A stretch of 64,000 bases of DNA from Sorghum bicolor (taxonomy: Eukaryota; Streptophyta; Magnoliopsida; Poales; Poaceae), in the NCBI RefSeq assembly GCF_000003195.3, contig NC_012877.2:29754444-29818443 (forward strand). Reading direction: 5' to 3'. The notes beneath the pieces were generated by a model. The model saw only the letters and a program-made list of their open reading frames with translations. It was not told the DNA's origin and made no database searches. Every line of letters starts with the position of its first letter. The first letter of the stretch is position 1. This document shows, in pieces, positions 1 to 11,536 of the stretch. Both the position numbers and the translations under genes were made by a program.

Positions 1-986
1 ACTTTGTGGTTCAATTGGGGACTAAGCTTTTATTTTCCACCACTTGTCATCCCCAAACTGATGGTCAAACTGAAGTTGTTAATAGAACTTTATCCACTAT
101 GTTAAGGGCTGTTTTAAAGAAGAATATTAAGATGTGGGAAGAATGTTTGCCTCATATTGAGTTCGCCTATAATCGTTCATTGCATTCTACTACAAAAATG
201 TGTCCTTTTGAGATTGTCTATGGCTTCTTGCCACGTGCTCCTATTGATTTAATGCCTTTGCCAAGTTCTGAAAAAATAAATTTTGATGCTAAGCAACGTG
301 CTGAATTGATGTTAAAATTGCATGAAGCCACTAAACAAAACATAGAGCGCATGAATGCTAAGTACAAATGCGCTGGAGATAAAGGTAGAAAGCAATTGAT
401 TCTGGAACCCGGGGATTTGGTTTGGTTGCATTTGCGAAAAGATAGATTTCCAGAACTGAGAAAATCCAAATTGATGCCTAGAGCTGATGGTCCTTTTAAA
501 GTGTTGCAACGAATTAATGAGAATGCATATAAGCTTGATCTTCCTGCAGATTTTGGGGTTAGTCCCACATTTAACATTGCAGATTTGAAGCCTTATTTGG
601 GTGAGGAAGATGAGCTTGAGTCGAGGACGACTCAAATGCAAGAAAGGGAGGATGATGAGGACATCAACACCAGCGATACATCCTCTCCTACATCCTCTCC
701 GACACAACCTATAGCTGGTCCTACATCTCCGACACAACCTATAGCTGGTCCTACATCCTCTCCGACACAACCTATAGCTGGTCCTCTTACTCGTGCTCGT
801 GCCCGTCAACTCAACCTTCAAGTAAGTTCAGTTTTAAACTCTTGTCAATCATATTTAGACAATGGAGACACGTGCACTTTCGTGTTGCTCAGGAATAATG
901 GACAAGATCAGCAAGGGAAGGTTCAACTGCATTCAGAATTTGAGGCAACACCAACTTCAAGGGCTGATTGCATATGGGAAGAGTGA
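1..986 (+). pseudogene. Ty3/gypsy integrase C-terminal part, cut by window start
   Basis: This is the 3' end of a gypsy pol gene, open from base 3 to a TGA at 984-986. The first residues contain the integrase core motif HPQTDGQTEVVNRT, which carries the catalytic Glu. The GPY/F-like module follows (DLVWLHLRKDRFPELR, then KLMPRADGPFKVL and FNIADLKPYLGEEDE). After that comes an acidic, Ser/Pro-rich tail with three copies of SPTQPIAGP and the phrase LTRARARQLNL. No chromodomain is visible. The acidic tail and LTRARARQLN phrase recall, from memory, CRM/CRR centromeric chromoviruses; that clade is an inference. The first catalytic Asp residues, RT and gag lie outside the window. The visible part has no internal stop, so the parent element may be fairly young. 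Typed as pseudogene only because it is a partial retroelement gene. Confidence 0.85.
690..795 (+). repeat. In-frame minisatellite in the integrase tail
   Basis: Three tandem copies of a 30-33 bp unit sharing GACACAACCTATAGCTGGTC, starting at 701, 731 and 764. The spacing is a multiple of three, so the reading frame is kept and the unit encodes SPTQPIAGPT-type repeats. This looks like slippage in a disordered linker. Confidence 0.85.
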
Positions 987-1805
987 TAACTTAACAAAGG
1001 TGATTGGAGATCAGGTCCAAGCCTCCACAACATCCTCTATCAAGTTACCACGTCGCTTCTAAAGCAAGGAAACAAAGAGTCCAAACCCAACACGTTTTGG
1101 GAGTTGGATTCGGACTGGAAAATAACTCTAACTTGTATGGATCACCACGGCGTCATATGGACTCCAACTGGGACGTTCCTATACTTGTTGGAAAGCTCAT
1201 GAAGTCTACTTTCCAATGGGTCCAACCACATATCTATGCAGCTTATGAGTCGGGCGCAGTCCTTGTTTTCGTGCCGACACCTTTTTCTGTTTTGGTGCTG
1301 CGTCACCCTATTTTGGACCAATGGCCCATGTATCAAGTTGAGTCCATTAGGGACGCGTCCTAGGGTTGGAGGACGACTCTAGCACCCCTTTGGTCGTCCT
1401 CCCCTCTATTTATTTACATCTAGAGCCGCCATGAACAACTGGGTTTTGTTTAGATCAAGTTTAGCCTTCGATACTTGCTTGTAGGCGCGCGTGCAGGATC
1501 AGCCGCCCGTCTCCTTGTCTTCGGAACCCCATTGTTGATTCAGATTCAGTTTGAAACCTTCAATTCATCTTGCAAATTCAGTGCTTGTTTCCTTGTTCTT
1601 GCTAGTTCTTCGATTGCTTGCAGGATGGGAGCCCTAGGGGCTGGTTGTCGCGGTCCACAAGATCGTGACGGCTGTTGGACGTGGTGTATCGGTTGCTAAG
1701 GCGCGGGCTGTAGTCGGGCCGTGAACGTCATCTCCATCCACTAATCGAGTTATCCAGCGCCTCTCATCGAAAGATCAGGCCGAAAACCCTAGCGGGTTCG
1801 CATCA
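984..1805 (+). mobile_element. 3' LTR of the window-edge gypsy element
   Basis: The right edge is well defined: at 1801-1805 the sequence reads CATCA, and the satellite resumes in phase at 1806 with AAGAGGCTCAAG. Gypsy LTRs commonly end in CA. The left edge is less certain; I place it at TGATAAC (984), preceded by the purine stretch GGGAAGAG, which could be the polypurine tract. A weak TATA-like TCTATTTATT lies at 1405-1414. The 5-bp target duplication would be AAGAG (1806-1810), with its partner outside the window. No other gene is visible here. Confidence 0.7.
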
Positions 1806-4800
1806 AAGAGGCTCAAGTAGAAGGTCGGTTCGATCTGTTTGGAGATAGTGCTAATCTTGATGCAAGATAGGTGCACGGTTTGCAAGGAACATACCATATG
1901 CTAAGAAATCCATTTGGACGCACCCCAATAGAACTCCTAGATGACATGTGTCATATGGAATCTCGCTTCGGTCTGTTTGGAGACAAAGTTAGTTTTGGTG
2001 TAAGATAGGTACATAGTTTGTGCCTAATGCATCATAGGCTAAGAAACCATTTTGGATGCACCCGAAGATACTCCTAGGTAAAGGGGCTCAAGTGGAAGCT
2101 CAATTTGCTTTTGTTTGGATATAGTGCTAATCTTGATGCAAGATAGGTGGATGAATTGCATGGAACGTACCATATGCTTCGAAATATATTTGGACGCACC
2201 CAATAGAACTCCTAGATGACGTGTGTCATATAGAATCTCACTTCGGTCTCTTTGTAGATAGTGTTAGTTTTGGTGCAAGATAGGTACACGGTTTGTACCT
2301 AATGCACCATAGGCTAAGAAACTATTTTGGACGCACAAGATGGTAATCCTTAGTGAAGAGGCTCAAGTGGAATCTTGGTTCTGTCTGTCTAGAGATTGTT
2401 CTAATCTTGATGCAAGATAGGTGCACGGTTTGCATGGAACATACCATATGCTCAGAAATCAATTTGGAATAACCCGATGGAACTATAGATGCACCCGATG
2501 GAACTACTAGATGAAGTGTATCATATGGAACCTCGCTTGGTCCAGTTGGAGATAGTATTAGTTTTGATGCAAGATATGGTTTGTGCCTAGTGCACCATAG
2601 GCTCAGAAATCGTTGTGGAAGTTCCTGATGGTACTCCTAGGTGAAGAGGCTCAAGTGAAAGCTCGGTTTGGTCTGTTAGGAGATAGTGCTAATCTTGATG
2701 AAAAATAGGTGTATGGTTTGCATGGAACGTAGCATATTCTCAGAAATCAATTTGGACGCACCCGATAGAACTGCTAAATCATGTGTGTCATATGGAGTCT
2801 CGCTTCAATCTATTTGGAGATAGTGTTAGTTTAGGTGCAAGATTGGTGCATGGTTTGCGCATAATGCACCATAGGCTCAGAAACCATTATGGAAGCACCC
2901 GATGATAATCCTAGGTGAAGAGGCTCAAGTGGAAGGTCGGTTTGATCTGTTTGGAGATAGTACTAATCTTGATGCAAGATAGGTGCACGTTTTGCATGGA
3001 ACATACCATATGCTAAGAAATCCATTTGGACGCACCCCAATAGAACTCCTAGATGACATGTGTCATATGGAATCTCGCTTTGGTCTGTTGGAGAAAGAGT
3101 TAGTTTTGGTGCCAGATAGGTACACAGTTTGCGCCTAATGCATCATAGGCTAAGAAACCATTTTGAATGCACCCGAAGATACTCCTAGGTAAAGGGGCTC
3201 AAGTGGAAGCTTAGTTTGCTTTTGTTTGGATATAGTGCTAATCTTGATGCAAGATAGGTGGATGAATTGCATGGAACATATCATATGCTTCGAAATATAT
3301 TTGGACGCACCCAATAGAACTCCTAGATGACGTGTGTCATATAGAATCTCACTTCGGTCTCTTTGTAGATAGTGTTAGTTTTGGTGCAAGATAGGTACAC
3401 GGTTTGTACCTAATGCACCATAGGCTAAGAAACTATTTTGGACGCACAAGATGGTACTCCTTGGTGAAGAGGCTCAAGTGGAATCTTGGTTCTGTCTGTC
3501 TGGAGATTGTTATAATCTTGATGCAAGATAGGTGCACGGTTTGCATGGAACATACCTTATGCTCAGAAATCAATTTGGACACACCCGATGGAACTATAGA
3601 TGCACCCGATGGAACTACTAGATGAATTGTATCATATGGAATCTCGCTTTAGTCCAGTTGGAGATAGTATTAGTTTCGGTGCAAGATAGGTGCATGGTTT
3701 GTGCCCAGTGCACCATAGGCTCAGAATTTGTTGTGGAAGTTCCTGATGGTACTCCTAGGTGAAGAGGCTCAAGTGAAAGCTCGGTTCGGTCTGTTTGGAG
3801 ATAGTGCTAATCTTGATGCAAGATAGGTGTACGGTTTGCAAGGAATGTACCATATTCTTGGAAATCAATTTGGACGCACCCGATAGAACTCCTAGGTCAT
3901 GTGTGTCATATGGAATCTCACTTCAATCTGTTTGGAGACAGTGTTAGTTTAGGTGCAAGACTAGTGCATGGTTTGCGCATACTGCACCATAGGCTCAGAA
4001 ACCATTATGGAAGCACCCGATGATAATCGTAGGTGAAGAGGCTCAAGTGGAAGGTCGGTTCGATCTGTATGGAGATAGTGCTAATCTTGATGCAAAATAG
4101 GTGCACGTTTGCATGGAACATACCATATGCTAAGAAATCCATTTGGACGCACCTCAATAGAACTCCAAGATGACATGTGTCATATGGAATCTCGCTTCGG
4201 TCTGTTTGGAGACAGAGTTAGTTTTGGTGCAAGATAGGTACACAGTTTGCGCCTAATGCATCATAGGCTAAGAAACCATTTTCGATGCACCCGACGGTAC
4301 TCCTGGGTAAAGGGGCTCAAATGGAAGCTCAGTTTGCTTTTATTTGGAGATACTGCTAATCTTGATGCAAGATAGGTGCACGAATTGCATGGAACGTACC
4401 ATATGCTTCGAAATATATTTGGAAGCACCCAATAGAACTCCTAGATGATGTGTGTCATTTAGAATCTCACTCCGGTCTCTTTGGAGATAGTGTTAGTTTC
4501 GGTGCAAGATAGGTACACGGTTTGTGCCTAATGCACTATAGGCTAAGCAACTATTTTGGACGCACACGATGGTACTCCTTGGTGAAGAGGCTCAAGTGGA
4601 ATCTTGCTTCTGTCTGTTTGGAGATAGTTCTAATCTTGATGCAAGATAGTTGCACGATTTGCATGGAACATACCATATGCTCAGAGATCAATTTGGACAC
4701 ACCCGATGGAACTGTAGATGCACCCGATGGAACTACTAGATGAAGTGTATCATATGAAATCTTGTTTCGATCCAGTTGGAGATAGTATATGTTTTGGTGC

Positions 4801-6760
4801 AAGATAGTTGCATGGTTTGTGCCCAGTGCACCATAGGCTCAGAAATCGTTGTGGAAGTTCCCAATGGTACTCCTAGGTGAAGAGGCTCAAGTGAAAGCCC
4901 GGTTCGGTCAGTTTGGAGATAGTGCTAATCTCGATGCAAGATAGGTGTACAGTTTGAATGGAACGTACCATATTCTCGGAAATCAATTTGGACGCACCCG
5001 GTAGAACTGCTAGATTATGTGTGTCATATGGAATCTTGCTTCAATATGTTTAGAGACAGTGTTAGGTAAGGTGCAAGATTGGTGCATGGTTTGCGCATAA
5101 TGCACCAAAGGCTCAGAAACCATTATGGAAGCACCCGATGATAATCCTAGGTGAAGAGGCTCAAGTAGAAGGTCGGTTCGATCTGTTTGGAGATAGTGCT
5201 AATCTTGATGCAAGATAGGTGCACGGTTTGCAAGGAACATACCATATACTAAGAAATCCATTTGGACGCACCCCAATAGAACTCCTAGATGACATGTGTC
5301 ATATGGAATCTCGCTTCGGTCTGTTTGGAGACAGAGTTAGTTTTGGTGTAAGATAGGTACATAGTTTGTGCCTAATGCATCATAGGCTAAGAAACCATTT
5401 TGAATGCACCCGAAGATACTCCTAGGTAAAGGGGCTCAAGTGGAAGCTTAGTTTGCTTTTGTTTGGATATAGTGCTAATCTTGATGCAAGATAGGTGGAT
5501 GAATTGCATGGAACATATCATATGCTTCGAAATATATTTGGACGCACCCAATAGAACTCCTAGATGACGTGTGTCATATAGAATCTCACTTCGGTCTCTT
5601 TGTAGATAGTGTTAGTTTTGGTGCAAGATAGGTACACGGTTTGTGCCTAATGCACCATAGGCTAAGAAACTATTTTGGATGCACAAGATGGTACTCCTTG
5701 GTGAAGAGGCTCAAGTGGAATCTTGGTTCTGTCTGTCTGGAGATTGTTCTAATCTTCATGCAAGATAGGTGCACGGTTTGCATGGAACATACCTTATGCT
5801 CAGAAATCAATTTGGACACACCCGATGGAACTGTAGATGCACCCGATGGAACTACAAGATGAATTGTGTCATATGGAATCTCGCTTTAGTCCAGTTGGAG
5901 ATAGTATTAGTTTCGGTGCAAGATAGGTGCATAGTTTGTGCCCAGTGCACCACAGGATCAGAAACCATTGTGGAAGTTCCCAATGGTACTCTTAGGTGAA
6001 GAGGCTTGAGTGAAAGCTCGGTTTGGTCTGTTTGGAGATAGTGCTAATCTTGATGCAAGATAGGTGTACATTTGCATGGTACGGACCATATTCTCGGAAA
6101 TCAATTTGGACGCACCCAATAGAACTCCTAGATCATGTGTGTCATGTAGAATCTTGCTTCAATCTATTCGGATACAATGTTAGTTTAGGTGCAAGATTGG
6201 TGCATGGTTTGCGCATAATGCACCATAGGCTCGGAAACCATTATGGAAGCACCCGATAATACTCCTAGGTGAAGAGGCTCAAGTCGAAGGTCGGTTCGAT
6301 CTGTTTGGAGATAGTGCTAATCTTGATGGAAGAAGGTGCACGGTTTGAATGGAACATACCATATGCTAAGAAATCCATTTGGACGCACCCCAATAGAACT
6401 CCTAGATGACATGTGTCATATGTAATCTCGCTTCGGTCTGTTTGGAGACAAAGTTAGTTTTGGTGCAAGATAGGTACATAGGTTTTGCCTAATGCATCAT
6501 AGGCTAAGAAACCATTTTGGATGCATCCGATGATACTCCTGGGTAAAGAGGCTCAAGTGGAAGCTCAGTTTGGGTTGTTTGGATATAGTGCTAATCTTGA
6601 TGCAAGATAGGTGCACGAATTGCATGGAACGTACCATATGCTTAGAAATCTATTTAGAAGCACCCAATAGAACTCCTAGATGATGTGTGTCATATAGAAT
6701 CTCACTTCAGTCTGTGTGGAGAAAGTGTTAGTTTCGGTGCAAGATAGGTACACGATTTGA
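1806..6760. repeat. Higher-order repeat, eight monomers, about 1.12 kb
   Basis: The same unusual monomer (phrases AAGAAACTATTTTGGA and GAATCTTG(G/C)TTCTGTCTG) recurs with its GTTTGTRCCTAATGCACC segment at 2291, 3402, 4520 and 5639. The periods are 1111, 1118 and 1119 bp, about eight monomers. Neighbouring monomers recur in the same order, including the paired CACCCGATGGAACT block (2490, 3608, 4726 and 5843 regions). At the next expected site (about 6750) the pattern fails: CACGATTTGACCATTTTGG has lost about 30 bp of monomer, and beyond that the array is irregular. Confidence 0.88.
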
Positions 6761-6829
6761 CCATTTTGGATGCACGCGATGGTATCCTAGGTAAAGGGGC
6801 TCAAGTGGAAGCTTGGTTTTGAGATAGCG

Positions 6830-6989
6830 ATAATCTTGATGCAAGACAGGTGCACGAATTGCATAGAACATCCCATATGCTTAGAAATCTATTTGGAAGC
6901 ACCCAATAGATAATCTTGATGCAAGACAGGTGCACGAATTGCATAGAACATCCCATATGCTTAGAAATCTATTTGGAAGCACCCAATAG
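6830..6989. repeat. Perfect 80-bp tandem duplication inside the satellite
   Basis: Bases 6830-6909 and 6910-6989 read identically (ATAATCTTGATGCAAGACAG through AAGCACCCAATAG). The unit is shorter than a monomer and breaks its phase. Identity of the copies implies a recent event. Confidence 0.93.
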
Positions 6990-7895
6990 AACTCCTAGAT
7001 GACGTGTGTCATATAGAATCCCACTTCGGTCTCTTTGGAGATTGTGTTAGTTTTGGTGCAAGATAGGTACAAGGTTTGTGCCTAATGCACCATAGGCTAA
7101 GAAATCATTTTGGACGCACGTGATATTACTCCTAGGTAAAGGGGCCCAGGTGGAAGCTCGGTTTGGAGATAGTGCTAATCTTGATGCATGATTTATTGAA
7201 CGGTTTGCATGGAACATTCCATATGCTCGGAAATCAATTTCGACACACCCGATAGAACTCCTAGATAATGTGTGTCATATAGAATCTCGCTTCGGTCCGT
7301 TTGGAGACAATGTTAGTATCAGTGCAAGATAGGTACACGGTTTGTGCCTAATGCACCATAAGCTCACTCACCATTGTGGAAGCACCCGATGATACTCCTA
7401 GGTGAAGAGGCTGATGTGGAAGCTCGGTTCGGTCTGTTTGGAGATAGTGCTAATCTTGATGTAAGATAGGTGCACGGTTTGCATGTAACATACCATATGC
7501 CTAGAAATCAATTTATACGCACCCAATAGAACTCTTAGATGATGTGTGTCATATGGAGTCTCGCTTTGGTCTATTTAGAGACAATGTTAGTTTCAGTGCA
7601 AGATAGGTGCACGGTGTGCGCCTAATGCACCATAGGGTCGAAACCATTGTGGAAGCACCCGATTGTACTCCTAGGTGAAGATAGGTGCATGGTTTGCACC
7701 TAATGCACCATAATCTAAGAAACCATTTTAGACGCACCCGATGGTACTCCTTGGTGAAGAGGCTCAAGTGGAAGCTTGGTTCGGTCTGTTTGGAGATAGT
7801 TTTAATCTTGATGCAAGATAGGCGCATGGTTTGCATGGAACATACTTAGAAATCAATTTAGACACACCCGATGGAACTGCTAGAAGCACCCGATG

Positions 7896-8357
7896 TGTGG
7901 GGGTATAAACCCCTATACCCTTACGGCTAGACTTGGACCAGGAGACTTGGTCCATCACGAGGAAGACTCGGGGCTTGATCCAACTGCCCGGAGTCTCGCG
8001 CAAGGAAACAAGACGTGGATACCAAGCAGGATTCTAGTCGGTTAGAATAAGAATTGATATCATGCTATCTATGGCAACTGTAATCGACTAGGATTAGTTT
8101 CTAGATCTGTAACCCCGCCCTCTAGACTATATAAAGAGAGGCAAGGGAGCCCCCATAGACATGTCATCTCAACTCAACTCAATCCAATCAATCAGACGCA
8201 AGACGTAGGTATTACGCCCACACGGTGGCCGAACTTGGATAAAAAACATGTCTGTGTCTTGCGTCACCATCGAGTTCGTAGCTTGCGCACCTGTCTACCG
8301 ATAAACTACTACCGTGGGTATACCCCAAGGTAGACTGCCGACTAGCTTTCGTCGACA
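7896..8357 (+). mobile_element. 5' LTR of the Tat element
   Basis: 462 bp, TGTGGGGG to GTCGACA, matching 19550-20013. It contains a TATA box and a run of AACTCAACTCAATCC-type motifs just downstream (8168-8193), within the likely transcribed part. Confidence 0.93.
8128..8136 (+). promoter_or_regulatory. TATA box of the 5' LTR
   Basis: TATATAAAG, about 230 bp into the LTR, followed by AGAGGCAAGGG. The same box is kept in the 3' LTR at 19782-19790. Confidence 0.8.
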
Positions 8358-8380
8358 GTGGCACGCTAGGTAGGGGGTGT
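8358..8380 (+). other. Probable primer binding site of the Tat element
   Basis: Directly after the LTR the sequence reads GTGGCACGCTAGGTAGGGGG. It resembles the TGGCGCGC(T/C)AGGTAGGGG motif found at this place in plant Tat elements. I cannot assign the tRNA from the sequence alone. Confidence 0.6.
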
Positions 8381-8405
8381 GCGTACAGCTTCCAAGACGA
8401 ACAAG

Positions 8406-10676
8406 ATGGTCATCATCCTAGCTTCCGCGGCCGTGGCTGAAGGTCTCACGTTCACTGTCGCGCAGATCACTTGGACAACTCGCGGTGGTGGCCTTACGAC
8501 CACGGCTCCAGAAGAAACCTAGATCTAATCTAGGACAGTAGAGGCGTCGGCTCCGATCACGCCGGCTCCGAGGACCCGACCTCCGCTCCCTCGCTACAGG
8601 GCAAAGCGAGTCGACAACTCGGATCTTCTTCAAGCCTTCGATCGCGCCGACCACAAACTTCTCGAAGCCTCCAACCTGGTGGATTCGATTTCACGCAAGC
8701 CCGATCAGGCGACAACATCAAATTTTTTCGACTCTCGTCGACCAACTCGTGTCTCCACGCACGAACGACTGGAGACGTCCCTGACAATAACATCGACCAC
8801 CGCGGGACGGGCTGTCAAGTTCAGGACAGTCTCACCAGACTAGAACTTCCCTCACGGTCTGAACAACGTGGCTGATCAGTTTTCACGGCATACCAATTCT
8901 CTATTCGGGAAGATGGGATTGTTGCCAGGGCAAATCAGTGGGTCAACTCGTCACTTTGTCAACATGGTGTCCATCTGAACACTACCAGACGACAAGGCCA
9001 CCAGCACAGACTCGTACAGGATCTGTCCCTACCGAGGTTTTACACCCCAAGGACGAAGACTACAACTTGGATCTACCACCTTACCTCCCGGGTTTTTCCT
9101 GCTTTCCAGTCTTTCCACCCCAACGAGGAGATCTAGTTTTTAACGTCAGCAATGACGAACCAGTTGTCGACGGCGAAACTGACGAACAAAGACAACGGCG
9201 CGAACAGCGTAACACCGATCGTGCTCAGCGGGGAGCAGATGAGGAGCAGCAACTCGCCCCACACAACCTTAGCGACGCTTTCAACATGGTCGGAAATCAG
9301 CAAGTCTACAAGACACCAAGCGCCAACGTGGCTGTAGCCATGGCAAACCTAGATCGACTCCCCGATACTCCGGAGTACCAAGGCATCCGATCCAATATAC
9401 GAGCACATCTGATCACGGCCATGGGACAGACCGCCGCTCTGCTTAAAAGGGTCCAAGCTGTCTCCTATACGGAGGTCACCTCTGATCAGACTCACCGCAG
9501 CCGAACCTCACCACGATCCGGTGGGCACCATCATAGCCGTTCACCTATCAACAATCGAAGGAAGAACACCCATCGTGACAATCATGGTCGGGACGCTGAC
9601 AGTTACCACGAACAAAGGCACGGACGTGGTCAGGAGGTGAACCAAGACCGAGACCTGCGACACAACATCCCAGCTAGGGATGTCCGCGAACGCATCAATA
9701 GGCGCATTACAGAACGAGCAGTACACGAAAACGTGCAACGCATCGAGTACGATGCAGCACATGGCCCCCTAGCCTAAGACAGTTCTCCTCACACCTTCGC
9801 CAAGTCGTATGGCCTCGCAACTTCAAGCTTGAGAAGCTTAAAAAGTACGATGGCAATGAGAATCCCAAAAACTAGATCACTCTTTACGAGATTGCAGTCC
9901 GATCAGCTGCAGGGGACGAGCACGTCATGGCAAACTACTTCCCAGTTGTCCTCGACCAAGCCGGCCACCAATGGCTCCTCGGTCTACCCGAGGACTCTTT
10001 CGATTCTTGGGAAGAATTGCGCCAGGCATTTATTGATAATTTCATCGCTACCTGCGAGCAGCCCGGAAACAAATACAATCTCGAAAGGATAAGGGACAGG
10101 AAGAATGAGCCCTTGCGTGATTACATCCGACGCTTCTCAGATATGCGCCTCAAGATTTCGAAGATTTCTCACGACGAGGCTATATCGGCCTTCATCAAGG
10201 GCCTATGCTTCCATGAAGTATTGAGAAGCAAGCTAGTGCGTAAAAGGCCGACCACGGTTGCCGAGCTCCTCACCACGGCCAAAAACTATGACGACGCCGA
10301 CGACACAGAAAAGCTCATCCGAGAAGATGTAAGAAGAGCCGAGCAGCCTCCCCGATGAGACGACAGCCGTGGGCATTTCGACAACCAGAATCCCCGCCGT
10401 GGCGACAACCGCGACCACCAAGAAGGGTGGGACAGGCGTCGTGACAATCGCGATGATTTCAGAGGCAAGCGACCTCGCGACAACGATCACGAGGTAAACA
10501 CAGTCAAGCGTCCCAACGGACGGCGAGACTACCAGGAAGACTACAACAAGACGCTGAAAGGACCGTGCCAACTCCATCCCAAGTCCAATCATACGATGGA
10601 AGAATGTCGTGTCCTCAAAAGCGTCTACACACAGTGGGCCGCTCAGGGGGATGCCGCCAAGAGAAACGGGAAATAG
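8406..10676 (+). pseudogene. gag: Tat element gag
   Basis: The first ATG after the primer site (8406) opens a frame that meets TAG at 8517 and TAA at 8523, then resumes. A long open stretch (8938-9777) holds an Arg/His/Asp-rich, low-complexity N-terminal part of Gag. After a frameshift near 9785, the retrotransposon gag domain is clear at about 9840-10330 (FSDMRLKISKISHDEAISAF, PTTVAELLTTAKNY). An in-frame TGA at 10356 follows, where neighbouring codons suggest CGA decay. The nucleocapsid part has a CX2HX4HX4C-like knuckle (CQLHPKSNHTMEEC, about 10567-10608). A TAG at 10674 closes this section, and the frame continues beyond it. Gag would form the particle that packages the RNA; this copy is inactive. 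Confidence 0.85.
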
Positions 10677-11536
10677 GACAGACGCAGTCAGGAAGACGAA
10701 GACGACGACTAGGATAGGGACCCACGGCAACAATATGTCAGTCCCACCGACGTGGTACACTCCATTTTCGGAGGCAAAGTCTCCATCGAGTCAAAACGAG
10801 AAATAAAGCTCTTGAAGAGGGCTTGCCTTAATGTGGACACCACCGGTGGCCTTATCACCGATCCTAAATTCCCTCCCTGGTCGCACCGAGAGATTTCGTT
10901 CAACAGGCAGGACCAGTGGGCCGCCATCCCAGAACCAGGGTCAAGTTCGAGCGAGTGCTCGTTGATGGGGGTAGCTCCATCGACATCCTATTCCGCAACA
11001 GCCTGCCTGCTCTCAAGTTAACATCGGCACAGCTGGAACCGTACGACGCTCAGTTCTGGGCCGTCTTGTCAGGTCAAAGTTCAATACCCCTTCGCCAGAT
11101 AACGCTCCCCGTCTAGTTCGGAACACCAGACCACTTCCGCACAGAGTTCGTCAACTTTGTGGTCACTGACTTCGACGGGACCTACCATGCAATCCTCGGC
11201 CGTCCTTCGCTTACAAAGTTCATGGCAGTTCCGCACTACTCATACCTGGTCCTCAAGATGCCAACTGAGAAGGACATCTTAACTATCAGAGGCAACGTCT
11301 ACACCACATATACTTGCGAAGAAGAAAGCTTCAAGATCACCGAGGCAATTGACCTCTCGATTCGCATGGCAGAAACTGTAGCACAAGCCACGCAAGTTCC
11401 ACCCGACCAGCTCCAACTACCCGAGCAGGAGACTCCAAGAAAAAACTCCAAGTCCAAAGAGCACAAGGAAGTACAACTGGTCGATGGCAGCCCAGAGAAG
11501 ACAGCTCTCATCTGGGCCAACCTGGACGCCAAATAG
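10677..11536 (+). pseudogene. Tat element protease region
   Basis: Following gag in the same frame up to a shift near 10930, this region includes SPTDVVHSIFGGKVSIE and then the aspartic protease signature VDGGSSIDILF (about 10957-10990), a known plant-gypsy variant of D-S/T-G. The flap and C-terminal part follow (FVVTDFDGTYHAILGRPSLT). In-frame TAG codons lie at 10710, 11114 and 11534. The enzyme would cut the polyprotein. The C-terminal 60 residues are a Gln/Pro/Lys-rich linker into RT. Confidence 0.85.

Larger units (their letters stand above)
1806..7895. repeat. Satellite array, block 1 (about 140-bp monomers in dimers)
   Basis: Tandem monomers of about 139-140 bp alternate between two diverged types. 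Type A carries GCTAATCTTGATGCAAG and CATGGAACATACCATATGCT. Type B carries TCATATGGAATCTCGCTTC, GTGTTAGTTT and GCCTAATGCACCATAGGCT. Both share GCAAGATAGGTGCACGGTTTG and the GACGCACCCGATGG segment. Successive A landmarks at 1851, 2127, 2401, 2689 and 2963 give a dimer of 274-288 bp. Length and sequence resemble what I remember of the sorghum/sugarcane centromeric satellite. Many short open frames cross the array on both strands; they recur with the repeat and are not genes. Confidence 0.95.

Noticed and set aside
312..821. Minus-strand 169-codon frame opposite the integrase tail
   Set aside because: It mirrors the SPTQPIAGP repeat (Arg/Cys-rich repeats) and overlaps a clear pol frame; a shadow.
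3404..3625. Recurring 60-125 codon frames in the satellite (also 4522, 5641, 48916, 53115, 60100 and others)
   Set aside because: They recur with the repeat period, occur on both strands, match no protein family and shift with each indel. They are by-products of a repeat poor in stops.
10674..10712. Programmed UAG readthrough at the gag-pol border
   Set aside because: TAG stops are spread over the whole of pol, including conserved catalytic domains, so decay explains them better than recoding.
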